Of a stretch of DNA of 11,855 bases, positions 6,185-11,855 are shown piece after piece; the first letter of the stretch is position 1, and each line of letters starts with the position of its first letter. The notes beneath the pieces were generated by a model. The model worked only from the letters and a program-made list of their open reading frames with translations. It made no database searches and was not told where the DNA came from. The DNA comes from Candidatus Tayloriibacteriota bacterium (lineage in GTDB: Bacteria > Patescibacteriota > Minisyncoccia > Phycocordibacterales > PALSA-1337): NCBI GenBank assembly GCA_023269245.1, contig JAHFMB010000023.1:1-11855 (forward strand), in the 5' to 3' direction. A program made the position numbers and the translations under genes.

Positions 6185-6195
6185 GCCCTCTACAC

Positions 6196-8799
6196 ATGGC
6201 TTTTTTATCGAAACTTTTCAACCGATCGAACACAAAGAGCGTCAAGGAATTTGAGCCATTGGTGGCTACAACCAACGCTTTTGAGCCGACACTCACCGCA
6301 TTGTCGGATGTTGAATTGCGTGCCAAAACCGATGAATTTAGAAAAAGATTGGAGGTTGGTGATTTGAAGCCGGGCGAAGACGGGCGCAAGAGGGTGCAGG
6401 ATAAGTTACTCGAAGTTCTCCCTGAGGCATTTGCCGTGGTCCGCGAAGCATCGCGCCGCACACTCGGTCAGCGCCATTTTGACGTGCAGCTGCTTGGCGG
6501 CATGGCGCTCAATTCTGGTGCTATTGCCGAGATGCGCACTGGTGAAGGAAAAACCCTTGTTGCGACTCTCCCGGCGTATTTGAACGCCCTCACAGGGAAA
6601 GGGGTGCATGTAGTGACGGTCAATGATTATCTTTCTCGACGTGATGCAGCATGGATGGGTCAAATCTATTCGTTCCTTGGATTGACTGTCGGTGTGCTCA
6701 ACAACGAGGCAAGTTATTTGTATGATCCGGAACACCAAAATAAATTCGAAATCCCAAATCTGAAACCCGAAACAAATTCAACGCTCGAAATTCAAAATTC
6801 AAAAGAAGATGCGCTTGATAAAGAGCGCGACCAGCTCGGCGCCTTCAAAGTTGTCCATGAATTTCTCCGACCTGTTACTCGTAAAGAGGCGTACAATGCC
6901 GATATTACCTATGGGACGAACAATGAATTCGGCTTTGATTATCTCCGCGACAATCTTGAATACAGTCCTGACCGATTGCGCCAGCGTGATCCGCATTATG
7001 CCATCGTTGACGAAATAGACTCAATTCTTATCGATGAGGCGCGCACGCCGCTCATTATTTCCGCACCGACACGGGATGCTGAGGCGACGTACAAACAGTT
7101 TGCGGCTATGGTCCTCTCGTTTGTGAAGGATGTTGATTATACCGTTGATGAAAAATTCAAGTCGATTTCGCTCACCTCAGACGGCATTACCAAAGCGGAA
7201 AAAATACTCGGCGTCGACAATATCTATACCGACAAAGGCATCAAGTCCGTGCATCATCTAGAGACCGCCATCAAGGCGCAGGCTATCTACCACAAGGACA
7301 AGGACTATGTGGTGAAGAACAACGAAATCATCATTGTGGATGAATTTACCGGGCGCATGCAGCCAGGACGGCGCTGGTCGGATGGCCTTCATCAGGCTAT
7401 TGAGGCAAAGGAGAGCGTGAACGTTCAGCAGGAGTCCCGTACCTACGCCTCCATCACATTCCAGAACTTTTTCCGCATGTACCCGAAGATTTCCGGCATG
7501 ACCGGTACGGCCGCGACATCCGCCGAAGAATTTTTCAAAGTATACGGCCTTGAAGTGTGCGTTGTGCCGACCAACAAGCAGCCGGTCCGTCTCGACCGCA
7601 ATGACCAGATTTTTCAGACCGAGCTTGGCAAGTTCAAGGCGCTTTCCCGTAAAGTAAAGGAATTGCATTCAAAAGGACAGCCGGTCCTCATCGGCACCGT
7701 CTCGATTGAAAAAAACGAACTCCTTTCGCAGTTTTTGAAAGCTGAAGGCGTGCCGCATCAGATGCTCAATGCCAAGAATCATGAACGTGAAGGAGAGATT
7801 ATTGCGCAGGCCGGCAAGAAGGGTGCTGTTACGATTGCCACCAACATGGCGGGTCGCGGTGTCGATATCAAGCTCGGCGGCAACCCGAACACACCCGAGT
7901 CGTATGAAGAAATAAAGTCGGTTGGCGGCCTGTTTGTGCTTGGAACTGAGCGCCACGAAGCGCGCCGCATTGACAATCAATTGCGCGGTCGTTCCGGTCG
8001 TCAAGGAGATCCCGGCGAGACGCAGTTCTTCGTATCGATGGAGGATACACTGATGCGCGTCTTTGCCTCAGACATGATGAAGTCGATGATGGGCAAGCTT
8101 GGCGTGGCAGAGGATGAGCCGATCGAACACAAGCTTATTTCAAAGTCACTCGAAAGCGCGCAGGAGAAAATCGAAGGATTCAACTTTGATTCGCGCAAAC
8201 ACGTCCTTGAATTTGACGATGTTATCAACACGCAAAGAAAGAGTGTCTATGCGCGGCGCAGAAAGCTCTTGCTCGGGACAGTCGATGATGTTGAGGCTGA
8301 GCTCAATGAGATTATCGGGGTAGAGGGAGGAGACACGGCAAACATCCTTGAGAAGAAGATTGCCGATTTTGGCCGCGACAATTTCTTCAGCGCAGTTCGT
8401 ATAGTTCTCTTGCAGGCCGTTGATATGTACTGGGTTGAGCACCTTGAAGTTATGGATTACACTCGTTCCAGTGTCAATCTGCGTGCCTATGGTCAGCGTG
8501 ACCCGTTGGTTGAATACAAAAAGGAAGGTCTTCGTCTGTTTAAAGAGATGAATGGGGCTATGCAGGCGCAAGTCATCAAGGTCTTGCCACACATTGTCCC
8601 AATGATTAATGGCGTGTCAGCTGACAATGAAACAAAAAATCTCAAAGAGGTCAAAGAAAATGCTCAGATTATCGGTGCGGGCGATGGTTCCGCGCAGTCT
8701 TCACCATCCGGTCAAAAAAACCCAGAAGTTGGAAGAAATGATCCGTGCCCATGCGGCTCTGGCAAAAAGTACAAAAAGTGCCACGGTGTTGGGAAGTAA
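6196..8799 (+). CDS. secA: Preprotein translocase ATPase subunit SecA
   Basis: 867 residues. SecA is the ATP-driven motor that pushes unfolded proteins through SecYEG. Visible parts: Walker A MRTGEGKT (113-120), [10 protein letters not shown] (141-150), the signature [18 protein letters not shown] (236-253), Walker B and DEAD-like [17 protein letters not shown] (271-287), the preprotein cross-linking region, NBD2 motifs [16 protein letters not shown] (549-564) and [11 protein letters not shown], the helical scaffold and wing domains, and a C-terminal SEC-C zinc motif [13 protein letters not shown] (Cys851, Cys853, Cys862, His863). Start ATG 6196 gives the usual MAFLSKLF opening; ATG 6175 overlaps the promoter and is rejected. 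Odd: residues of about 181-203, between the DYLSRRD and DITYG segments, are built from an A/C/T-rich repeat (see the repeat feature). The next gene begins 17 nt after the stop, so co-transcription is likely. Confidence 0.97.
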   Translation: MAFLSKLFNRSNTKSVKEFEPLVATTNAFEPTLTALSDVELRAKTDEFRKRLEVGDLKPGEDGRKRVQDKLLEVLPEAFAVVREASRRTLGQRHFDVQLLGGMALNSGAIAEMRTGEGKTLVATLPAYLNALTGKGVHVVTVNDYLSRRDAAWMGQIYSFLGLTVGVLNNEASYLYDPEHQNKFEIPNLKPETNSTLEIQNSKEDALDKERDQLGAFKVVHEFLRPVTRKEAYNADITYGTNNEFGFDYLRDNLEYSPDRLRQRDPHYAIVDEIDSILIDEARTPLIISAPTRDAEATYKQFAAMVLSFVKDVDYTVDEKFKSISLTSDGITKAEKILGVDNIYTDKGIKSVHHLETAIKAQAIYHKDKDYVVKNNEIIIVDEFTGRMQPGRRWSDGLHQAIEAKESVNVQQESRTYASITFQNFFRMYPKISGMTGTAATSAEEFFKVYGLEVCVVPTNKQPVRLDRNDQIFQTELGKFKALSRKVKELHSKGQPVLIGTVSIEKNELLSQFLKAEGVPHQMLNAKNHEREGEIIAQAGKKGAVTIATNMAGRGVDIKLGGNPNTPESYEEIKSVGGLFVLGTERHEARRIDNQLRGRSGRQGDPGETQFFVSMEDTLMRVFASDMMKSMMGKLGVAEDEPIEHKLISKSLESAQEKIEGFNFDSRKHVLEFDDVINTQRKSVYARRRKLLLGTVDDVEAELNEIIGVEGGDTANILEKKIADFGRDNFFSAVRIVLLQAVDMYWVEHLEVMDYTRSSVNLRAYGQRDPLVEYKKEGLRLFKEMNGAMQAQVIKVLPHIVPMINGVSADNETKNLKEVKENAQIIGAGDGSAQSSPSGQKNPEVGRNDPCPCGSGKKYKKCHGVGK
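6736..6805 (+). repeat. AAATTC-type repeat inserted in frame inside secA
   Basis: The stretch is almost free of G-rich codons and made of variations on AAATTCGAAATCCCAAAT and GAAATTCAAAATTCAAAA. It encodes about 23 residues ([20 protein letters not shown] then SK), unlike flanking SecA sequence. It lies in a region where CPR-type SecA already appears longer than E. coli SecA. The frame is kept. Confidence 0.6.
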
Positions 8800-8816
8800 T
8801 TCGTCACATACGACAT

Positions 8817-9779
8817 ATGCCGACTCAAAAAAAGACAAAAGTTGTGGTAACCGGCGGAGCCGGGTTCATCGGATCAAATCTCGTTGATGCGCTTGTAGCT
8901 GGTGGATATGACGTGCATGTTATCGACAATCTCTCTGGCGGCATAAAAACCAATGTTCATCCCAAGGCACAATTGCACGTCAAAGACATCACGAAACTCG
9001 CATCAATCAGGCCACTCTTTCGTGGTGCCGCATATGTCTTTCATTTGGCTGCACTCCCCCGTGTTCAATTTTCCATTGAATATCCTGAGAAAGCACATGC
9101 TGCCAATGTTGATGGCATGCTCAACGTACTTATTGCTGCACAAGAGGCCGGGGTCAAGCGATTTGTCTATTCAGCCTCAAGTTCTGCGTATGGAGACCAA
9201 AAACGCATGCCACTCCATGAAACTGCCACACCGCATCCCAAGAGCCCGTATGGTTTGCAGAAATACATTGGAGAGCTGTACTGCAAGATGTGGAGCGAGA
9301 TATATGGCATCGAGACCGTTTCCCTGCGTTATTTCAATGTATACGGGCCTCGACAGAGCAGTGAGGGCGCCTATGCGTTGGTGATTGCGCGATTTATGAA
9401 ACAGGTATCCGAAGGAGAACCGATGACCATAACAGGTGATGGTACGCAGACCAGGGATTTTACCAGTGTCCATGATGTGGTACGTGCCAACATTCTTGCA
9501 ATGAAAAGCAAAAAAGTAGGCAGAGGAGAGGTAATTAATATTGGTGCGGGCAAAAATCAGTCTATCAACACTATCGCTGAGTTGATTGGCGGTCCGATCA
9601 CCTATGTTCCCGCACGGCTCGAACCGCGTGATACGTTGGCCAATAACGCACGTGCGCGGACGTTGCTTGGATGGAAGCCGAAAGTCACGATCGAGGCCGG
9701 CATTCGTGAGCTCAAGAGTAACCCGTGTCCGTGCAAAAGCGGCAAGACATTCATCAATTGTCATGGTGAAGAAAAGTAA
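8817..9779 (+). CDS. NAD-dependent nucleotide-sugar epimerase with C-terminal SEC-C-like zinc motif
   Basis: 320 residues, extended short-chain dehydrogenase. Visible: Rossmann NAD motif GGAGFIG (13-19), acidic residue Asp37 ending beta-2, active-site serine block YSASSSAYG (118-126), catalytic Tyr145 and Lys149 (SPYGLQK), and RYFNVYGPRQ (171-180). This pattern fits UDP-glucose or UDP-GlcNAc 4-epimerases (GalE/WbpP-like), which supply sugars for surface glycans; substrate is uncertain. Odd: after LLGWKPKVTIEAGIREL, where the usual final helix should run on, the protein switches to NPCPCKSGKTFINCHG (Cys304, Cys306, Cys315, His316). This has the exact C-x-C-x8-C-H spacing of the SecA tail encoded just upstream. 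Start ATG 8817 is chosen for homology; the gene lies 17 nt after secA with no Shine-Dalgarno. Its 3' end overlaps the next ORF (ATG 9763) by 17 nt, suggesting translational coupling. Confidence 0.85.
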   Translation: MPTQKKTKVVVTGGAGFIGSNLVDALVAGGYDVHVIDNLSGGIKTNVHPKAQLHVKDITKLASIRPLFRGAAYVFHLAALPRVQFSIEYPEKAHAANVDGMLNVLIAAQEAGVKRFVYSASSSAYGDQKRMPLHETATPHPKSPYGLQKYIGELYCKMWSEIYGIETVSLRYFNVYGPRQSSEGAYALVIARFMKQVSEGEPMTITGDGTQTRDFTSVHDVVRANILAMKSKKVGRGEVINIGAGKNQSINTIAELIGGPITYVPARLEPRDTLANNARARTLLGWKPKVTIEAGIRELKSNPCPCKSGKTFINCHGEEK

Positions 9780-9950
9780 AAAAACAGGCAAGCGCTCGAT
9801 CGAAAAACTCAATCATTTTCGTTGTGCCCACTGTGATAAGTGGTGGTCTGTGGGCGCGCGCCTTCCAAAAAGAAGCAGTGGTGGTGTCCGTGGTGTGGGA
9901 AGGAGGGTAGGTTTAACGCTGAGGTTGAGGAATGTGTCACTAAGAGGTAG
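9763..9950 (+). pseudogene. Small zinc-ribbon protein gene with internal frameshift
   Basis: From ATG 9763 the frame encodes MVKKSKKTGKRSIEKL, then HFRCAHCDKWWSVG, the first half of a zinc ribbon (CxxC). In the (GC)4 run at 9854-9861 the frame is lost. Two bases fewer would restore APSKKKQWWCPWCGKEG, the second CxxC knuckle, then FNAEVEECVTKR and stop TAG 9948-9950. The intact product would be about 61 residues with Cys-x2-Cys...Cys-x2-Cys, a plausible four-cysteine zinc site. As written, the first frame runs on without cysteines to TGA 9961-9963, overlapping the next start (ATGA). A real mutation, an assembly error or a recoding event are all possible; there is no canonical slippery heptamer at the site. 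Function unknown; small ribbons of this type are often nucleic-acid or protein binding. It starts inside the epimerase gene. Confidence 0.65.
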
Positions 9951-9959
9951 ACTTTTATT

Positions 9960-10433
9960 ATGAATGAATACCTTGTCAGTCTTCCACGTAAAAGGGTAGG
10001 TGCTGGTGCACTTATTTTCAATACAAAAGGCGAAGTGTTGCTCGTAAAACCAACCTATAAAGGCCATTGGTCGATTCCTGGAGGGACTGTCGAGGAAAAT
10101 GAATCTCCTCGACATGCCTGTATTCGGGAAATCAAAGAAGAAATCGGGCTCGACATGAGTAGCCTTACTTTTTTATGTGTTGATTACACTCCAGCGATTG
10201 GCGACAAAAACGAGGCGCTCCAGTTTGCATTTTACGGGGGCATATTGACTGATACGCAGATATCATCAATTCATTTGCAGGAAAAAGAGCTCAGTGAATT
10301 CAGGTTTGTGAGCGTTGATGACGCGGTTGAGCTCACTGGCGGGCATATGAGGAATCTGGCCAAGAGAATTCCTAAGTGCATTGATGCCATAAAAACAGGA
10401 ACTGCTGTATATTTGGAGAATGGTGAATTTTAA
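9960..10433 (+). CDS. Nudix hydrolase, substrate unknown
   Basis: 157 residues with a complete Nudix box: Gly42, five residues, Glu48, seven residues, then REIKEEIGL (56-64). The REUXEEXGU glutamates bind Mg2+ for hydrolysis of a nucleoside diphosphate linked to another group. The N-terminal strand RVGAGALIFNTKGEVLLVKP and HWSIPGG are typical Nudix beta-strands. Nothing outside the box identifies the substrate (nucleotide sugar, damaged nucleotide and ADP-ribose are all possible). The start ATG 9960 lies 9 nt after the restored stop of the zinc-ribbon gene and overlaps its frameshifted stop as ATGA. AGAGG at 9943-9947 is the only Shine-Dalgarno-like stretch seen before a gene here, though its spacing is long. 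It is probably in one transcript with the preceding genes. Confidence 0.85.
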   Translation: MNEYLVSLPRKRVGAGALIFNTKGEVLLVKPTYKGHWSIPGGTVEENESPRHACIREIKEEIGLDMSSLTFLCVDYTPAIGDKNEALQFAFYGGILTDTQISSIHLQEKELSEFRFVSVDDAVELTGGHMRNLAKRIPKCIDAIKTGTAVYLENGEF

Positions 10434-10441
10434 TAGTTTAA

Positions 10442-10447
10442 TATATT
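10442..10447 (+). promoter_or_regulatory. Weak -10-like element before the MTH1-type gene
   Basis: TATATT at 10442-10447 lies in an AT-rich 18-nt gap and ends four bases before ATG 10452. No clear -35 is seen. Co-transcription with the preceding Nudix gene is equally likely. Confidence 0.2.
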
Positions 10448-10451
10448 TGCT

Positions 10452-10940
10452 ATGGAACCCAAAAAAATAAAACCACTCACACTCTGTATGGTCCATCAAG
10501 ATGGCAAGCTCCTTCTTGGCATGAAGAAACGCGGCTTTGGAGAGGGAAGGTGGAATGGATTTGGCGGTAAACTGGGTGAAGGTGAGACTATCGAGCAGGC
10601 CGCAATACGAGAGATGAAAGAAGAAGTTGGTATCACTCCGCTCGACCTAGAAGAGCGTGGCGTGCTCAATTTTGAGTTTGAACATGACCCCAAAATATTG
10701 GGGGTGCACATTTTTAGCGTTACGAAGTTTACCGGTGAACCTACCGAGAGCGAGGAAATGCGTCCGCAATGGTTCGCGACGGATAAGATACCTTTTGAAC
10801 AGATGTGGTCTGACGATATTCACTGGATACCGCTCTTCCTGCAAGGTAAGCGATTCAAAGGAACCTTCCTTTTTGACAAACCTTCTACAGCGGAGTATTC
10901 AGCAAAAATTCTCAAGCAAGAGCTTGTTGAGGTCAAATAA
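10452..10940 (+). CDS. MTH1-type Nudix hydrolase (probable 8-oxo-dGTP diphosphatase)
   Basis: 162 residues. The N-terminal half, LLLGMKKRGFGEGRWNGFGG with GETIEQAAIREMKEEVG, closely follows the human MTH1 (NUDT1) sequence as I remember it. The Nudix box is complete (Gly39, Glu45, Arg53, Glu54, Glu57, Glu58). The residues that shape the oxidised-purine pocket of MTH1 all have counterparts at a constant offset of +2: Thr10, Phe29, Asn35, Trp119, Asp121 and Asp122 for human Thr8, Phe27, Asn33, Trp117, Asp119 and Asp120. The following SEEMRPQWF and HWIPLFLQGKRFKG also track MTH1. The expected role is to hydrolyse 8-oxo-dGTP (and possibly 2-OH-dATP) to the monophosphate, cleaning the nucleotide pool in the cytoplasm. 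It lies 18 nt after the other Nudix gene. There is no Shine-Dalgarno. Confidence 0.88.
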   Translation: MEPKKIKPLTLCMVHQDGKLLLGMKKRGFGEGRWNGFGGKLGEGETIEQAAIREMKEEVGITPLDLEERGVLNFEFEHDPKILGVHIFSVTKFTGEPTESEEMRPQWFATDKIPFEQMWSDDIHWIPLFLQGKRFKGTFLFDKPSTAEYSAKILKQELVEVK

Positions 10941-10969
10941 TTCACATATCCTTAAAGTTGTGGTAATGT
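10941..10969 (+). promoter_or_regulatory. Putative promoter of the AI-2E-family gene (leaderless layout)
   Basis: TTCACA (10941-10946, one mismatch to TTGACA), a 17-nt spacer and an extended -10 TGGTAATGT (10961-10969). The -10 ends seven bases before ATG 10977, so the transcript probably starts at the start codon. Confidence 0.45.
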
Positions 10970-10976
10970 AGTAGCA

Positions 10977-11855
10977 ATGCAGCCTCGCATATCAGCCTAT
11001 TTCTTCTTCATACTCCTTTTGGGTGCCGTTGTGGCGAGCGTCCTTATCTTTTTGCCATTCATGACGCCGTTGGTACTCGCGCTTGCTGCTGCGATTGTTT
11101 TACGCCCACTCTACCGACTGATGTTGCGTATATTTGGCCATGGCCGTTTTGGGCCGACTCTTTCTGCCATTGCGACAGTACTCATCGTACTTGTTGTTAT
11201 ACTTGTGCCACTTTTCTTCTTGGTAGGCAGTGTGTACGCCGAGGTCCAACAGTTGTATGCAATGCTCATAGATGAGACCAATCGTTCTCAGGTGGTGACA
11301 CGCCTCAATGGATTTTCGCAATCATTGTCACATGCAGTATTTGGCGCTTTACCAGCGTACTCATTTGATTCATTTAATATTACGGAATACCTCAAGACTG
11401 CTTTGGAGTGGGTGTTTAGCAATCTCGACAGTATTTTCTCGAGCATGACCAAGGTTGCTGGGTATGCCTTGGTTTTCCTCCTCTCATTCTTCTATTTCTT
11501 GCGTGATGGATCTATCCTCAAGCGTATGTTCATCTCATGGAGCCCACTTCTCGACAGTAATGATGAATATATTACTCGCGTATTCAAACGTGCTGTCCGT
11601 TCAGTATTTGCCGGTACACTCGTAGTGAGCTTGCTCGAAGGCGTGGTCCTCGGCTTGGCCTTCTACGCCTTCGGCATACCTGCTCCTGCATTGTGGGGAA
11701 CCTTGGCTGCTATTACGGCACTCATTCCTGGTTTTGGAACGAGTCTGGTTGTTTTGCCAGCCGCAGCGTATTTGTATATATCTGGCAATCCACTGTATGC
11801 ACTCGGCATGATCATCTGGGGCTACGCGGCAGTTACCCTCATTGACCATATGCTC
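10977..11855 (+). CDS. AI-2E-family (PerM/YhhT-like) membrane protein, 3' end outside window
   Basis: The frame is open from ATG 10977 to the window end, giving 293 residues. It starts MQPRISAYFFFILLLGAVVA with two membrane segments, followed by LRPLYRLMLR, another membrane segment, a long amphipathic extracytoplasmic stretch (EVQQLYAMLIDETN...FNITEYLKTALEWV), then LSFFYFLRDGSILKRM and hydrophobic segments including PAPALWGTLAAITALIPGFG. It ends at LIDHML, where family members continue with a DN..RP-type motif. These features match the AI-2E transporter family, named after a proposed autoinducer exporter but including Na+/H+ antiporter-like and uncharacterised members; function here is unknown. 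About 50-100 residues are missing at the C-terminus, judging by typical family length. There is no Shine-Dalgarno. Confidence 0.85.
   Translation, partial: MQPRISAYFFFILLLGAVVASVLIFLPFMTPLVLALAAAIVLRPLYRLMLRIFGHGRFGPTLSAIATVLIVLVVILVPLFFLVGSVYAEVQQLYAMLIDETNRSQVVTRLNGFSQSLSHAVFGALPAYSFDSFNITEYLKTALEWVFSNLDSIFSSMTKVAGYALVFLLSFFYFLRDGSILKRMFISWSPLLDSNDEYITRVFKRAVRSVFAGTLVVSLLEGVVLGLAFYAFGIPAPALWGTLAAITALIPGFGTSLVVLPAAAYLYISGNPLYALGMIIWGYAAVTLIDHML

Noticed and set aside
6175..6195. secA start at ATG 6175
   Set aside because: This ATG is part of the extended -10 element; ATG 6196 gives the usual MAFLSKLF opening of SecA.
6031..6195. Possible tRNA or tRNA-like element between murB and secA
   Set aside because: The palindrome GGTTTGGAATTTCCAAACC superficially suggests a T-arm, but it lacks the TTCGA loop, and no acceptor or anticodon stem can be assembled.
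9777..9787. A7 run (AGTAAAAAAACAGG) as a programmed frameshift site for the zinc-ribbon gene
   Set aside because: Slipping here would destroy the first CxxC; the frame change must occur between about 9848 and 9864, after CAHCDKWW.
1..11855. CRISPR array, transposase, toxin-antitoxin or phage module
   Set aside because: No regularly spaced direct repeats, no transposase-like motifs and no small paired toxin/antitoxin genes were found on either strand.

Overview
The window looks like a chromosomal segment of a bacterium, most likely from the Patescibacteria/CPR (Parcubacteria-like). This is an inference from three things: the mix of genes, almost no Shine-Dalgarno sequences in front of start codons, and an AAATTCAAAATTC-type repeat inside secA of a kind I associate with those genomes. 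No rRNA or marker-gene comparison was possible. The genetic code is standard: TAA, TAG and TGA all act as stops, and TGA ends murB.

Layout. (1) 1-2055, surface-sugar genes: the 3' end of a UDP-GlcNAc 2-epimerase, a convergent EamA-type permease on the minus strand, and a CMP-nonulosonate (sialic/legionaminic-type) cytidylyltransferase. A bidirectional terminator separates the first two, and tightly packed divergent promoters separate the last two. (2) 2122-4530, a large O-antigen ligase/polymerase-like membrane protein with a C-terminal TPR region. Genes 1, 3 and 4 together suggest synthesis and assembly of a cell-surface glycan that may contain a nonulosonic acid. (3) 4531-5001, a 471-nt gene-free stretch with a candidate small-RNA unit (extended -10 promoter, stem-loop, strong terminator) and a striking 29-bp perfect inverted repeat. 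(4) 5002-8799, core genes murB (peptidoglycan precursor synthesis) and secA (protein export), separated by three stem-loops. (5) 8817-10940, an accessory cluster probably co-transcribed with secA at least in its first part: an NDP-sugar epimerase carrying a SecA-like SEC-C zinc motif, a small zinc-ribbon gene broken by a 2-nt frameshift, a Nudix hydrolase, and an MTH1-type Nudix hydrolase. (6) 10977-end, the start of an AI-2E-family membrane protein cut by the window edge.

The most unusual observations are the SEC-C motif on the sugar epimerase next to secA, the long inverted repeat upstream of murB, the repeat-derived in-frame insertion in SecA, the conservation of human-MTH1-type pocket residues in a bacterial Nudix protein, and promoters placed so close to start codons that several mRNAs are probably leaderless. 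I found no CRISPR array, tRNA, rRNA, transposase or clearly new defence system.
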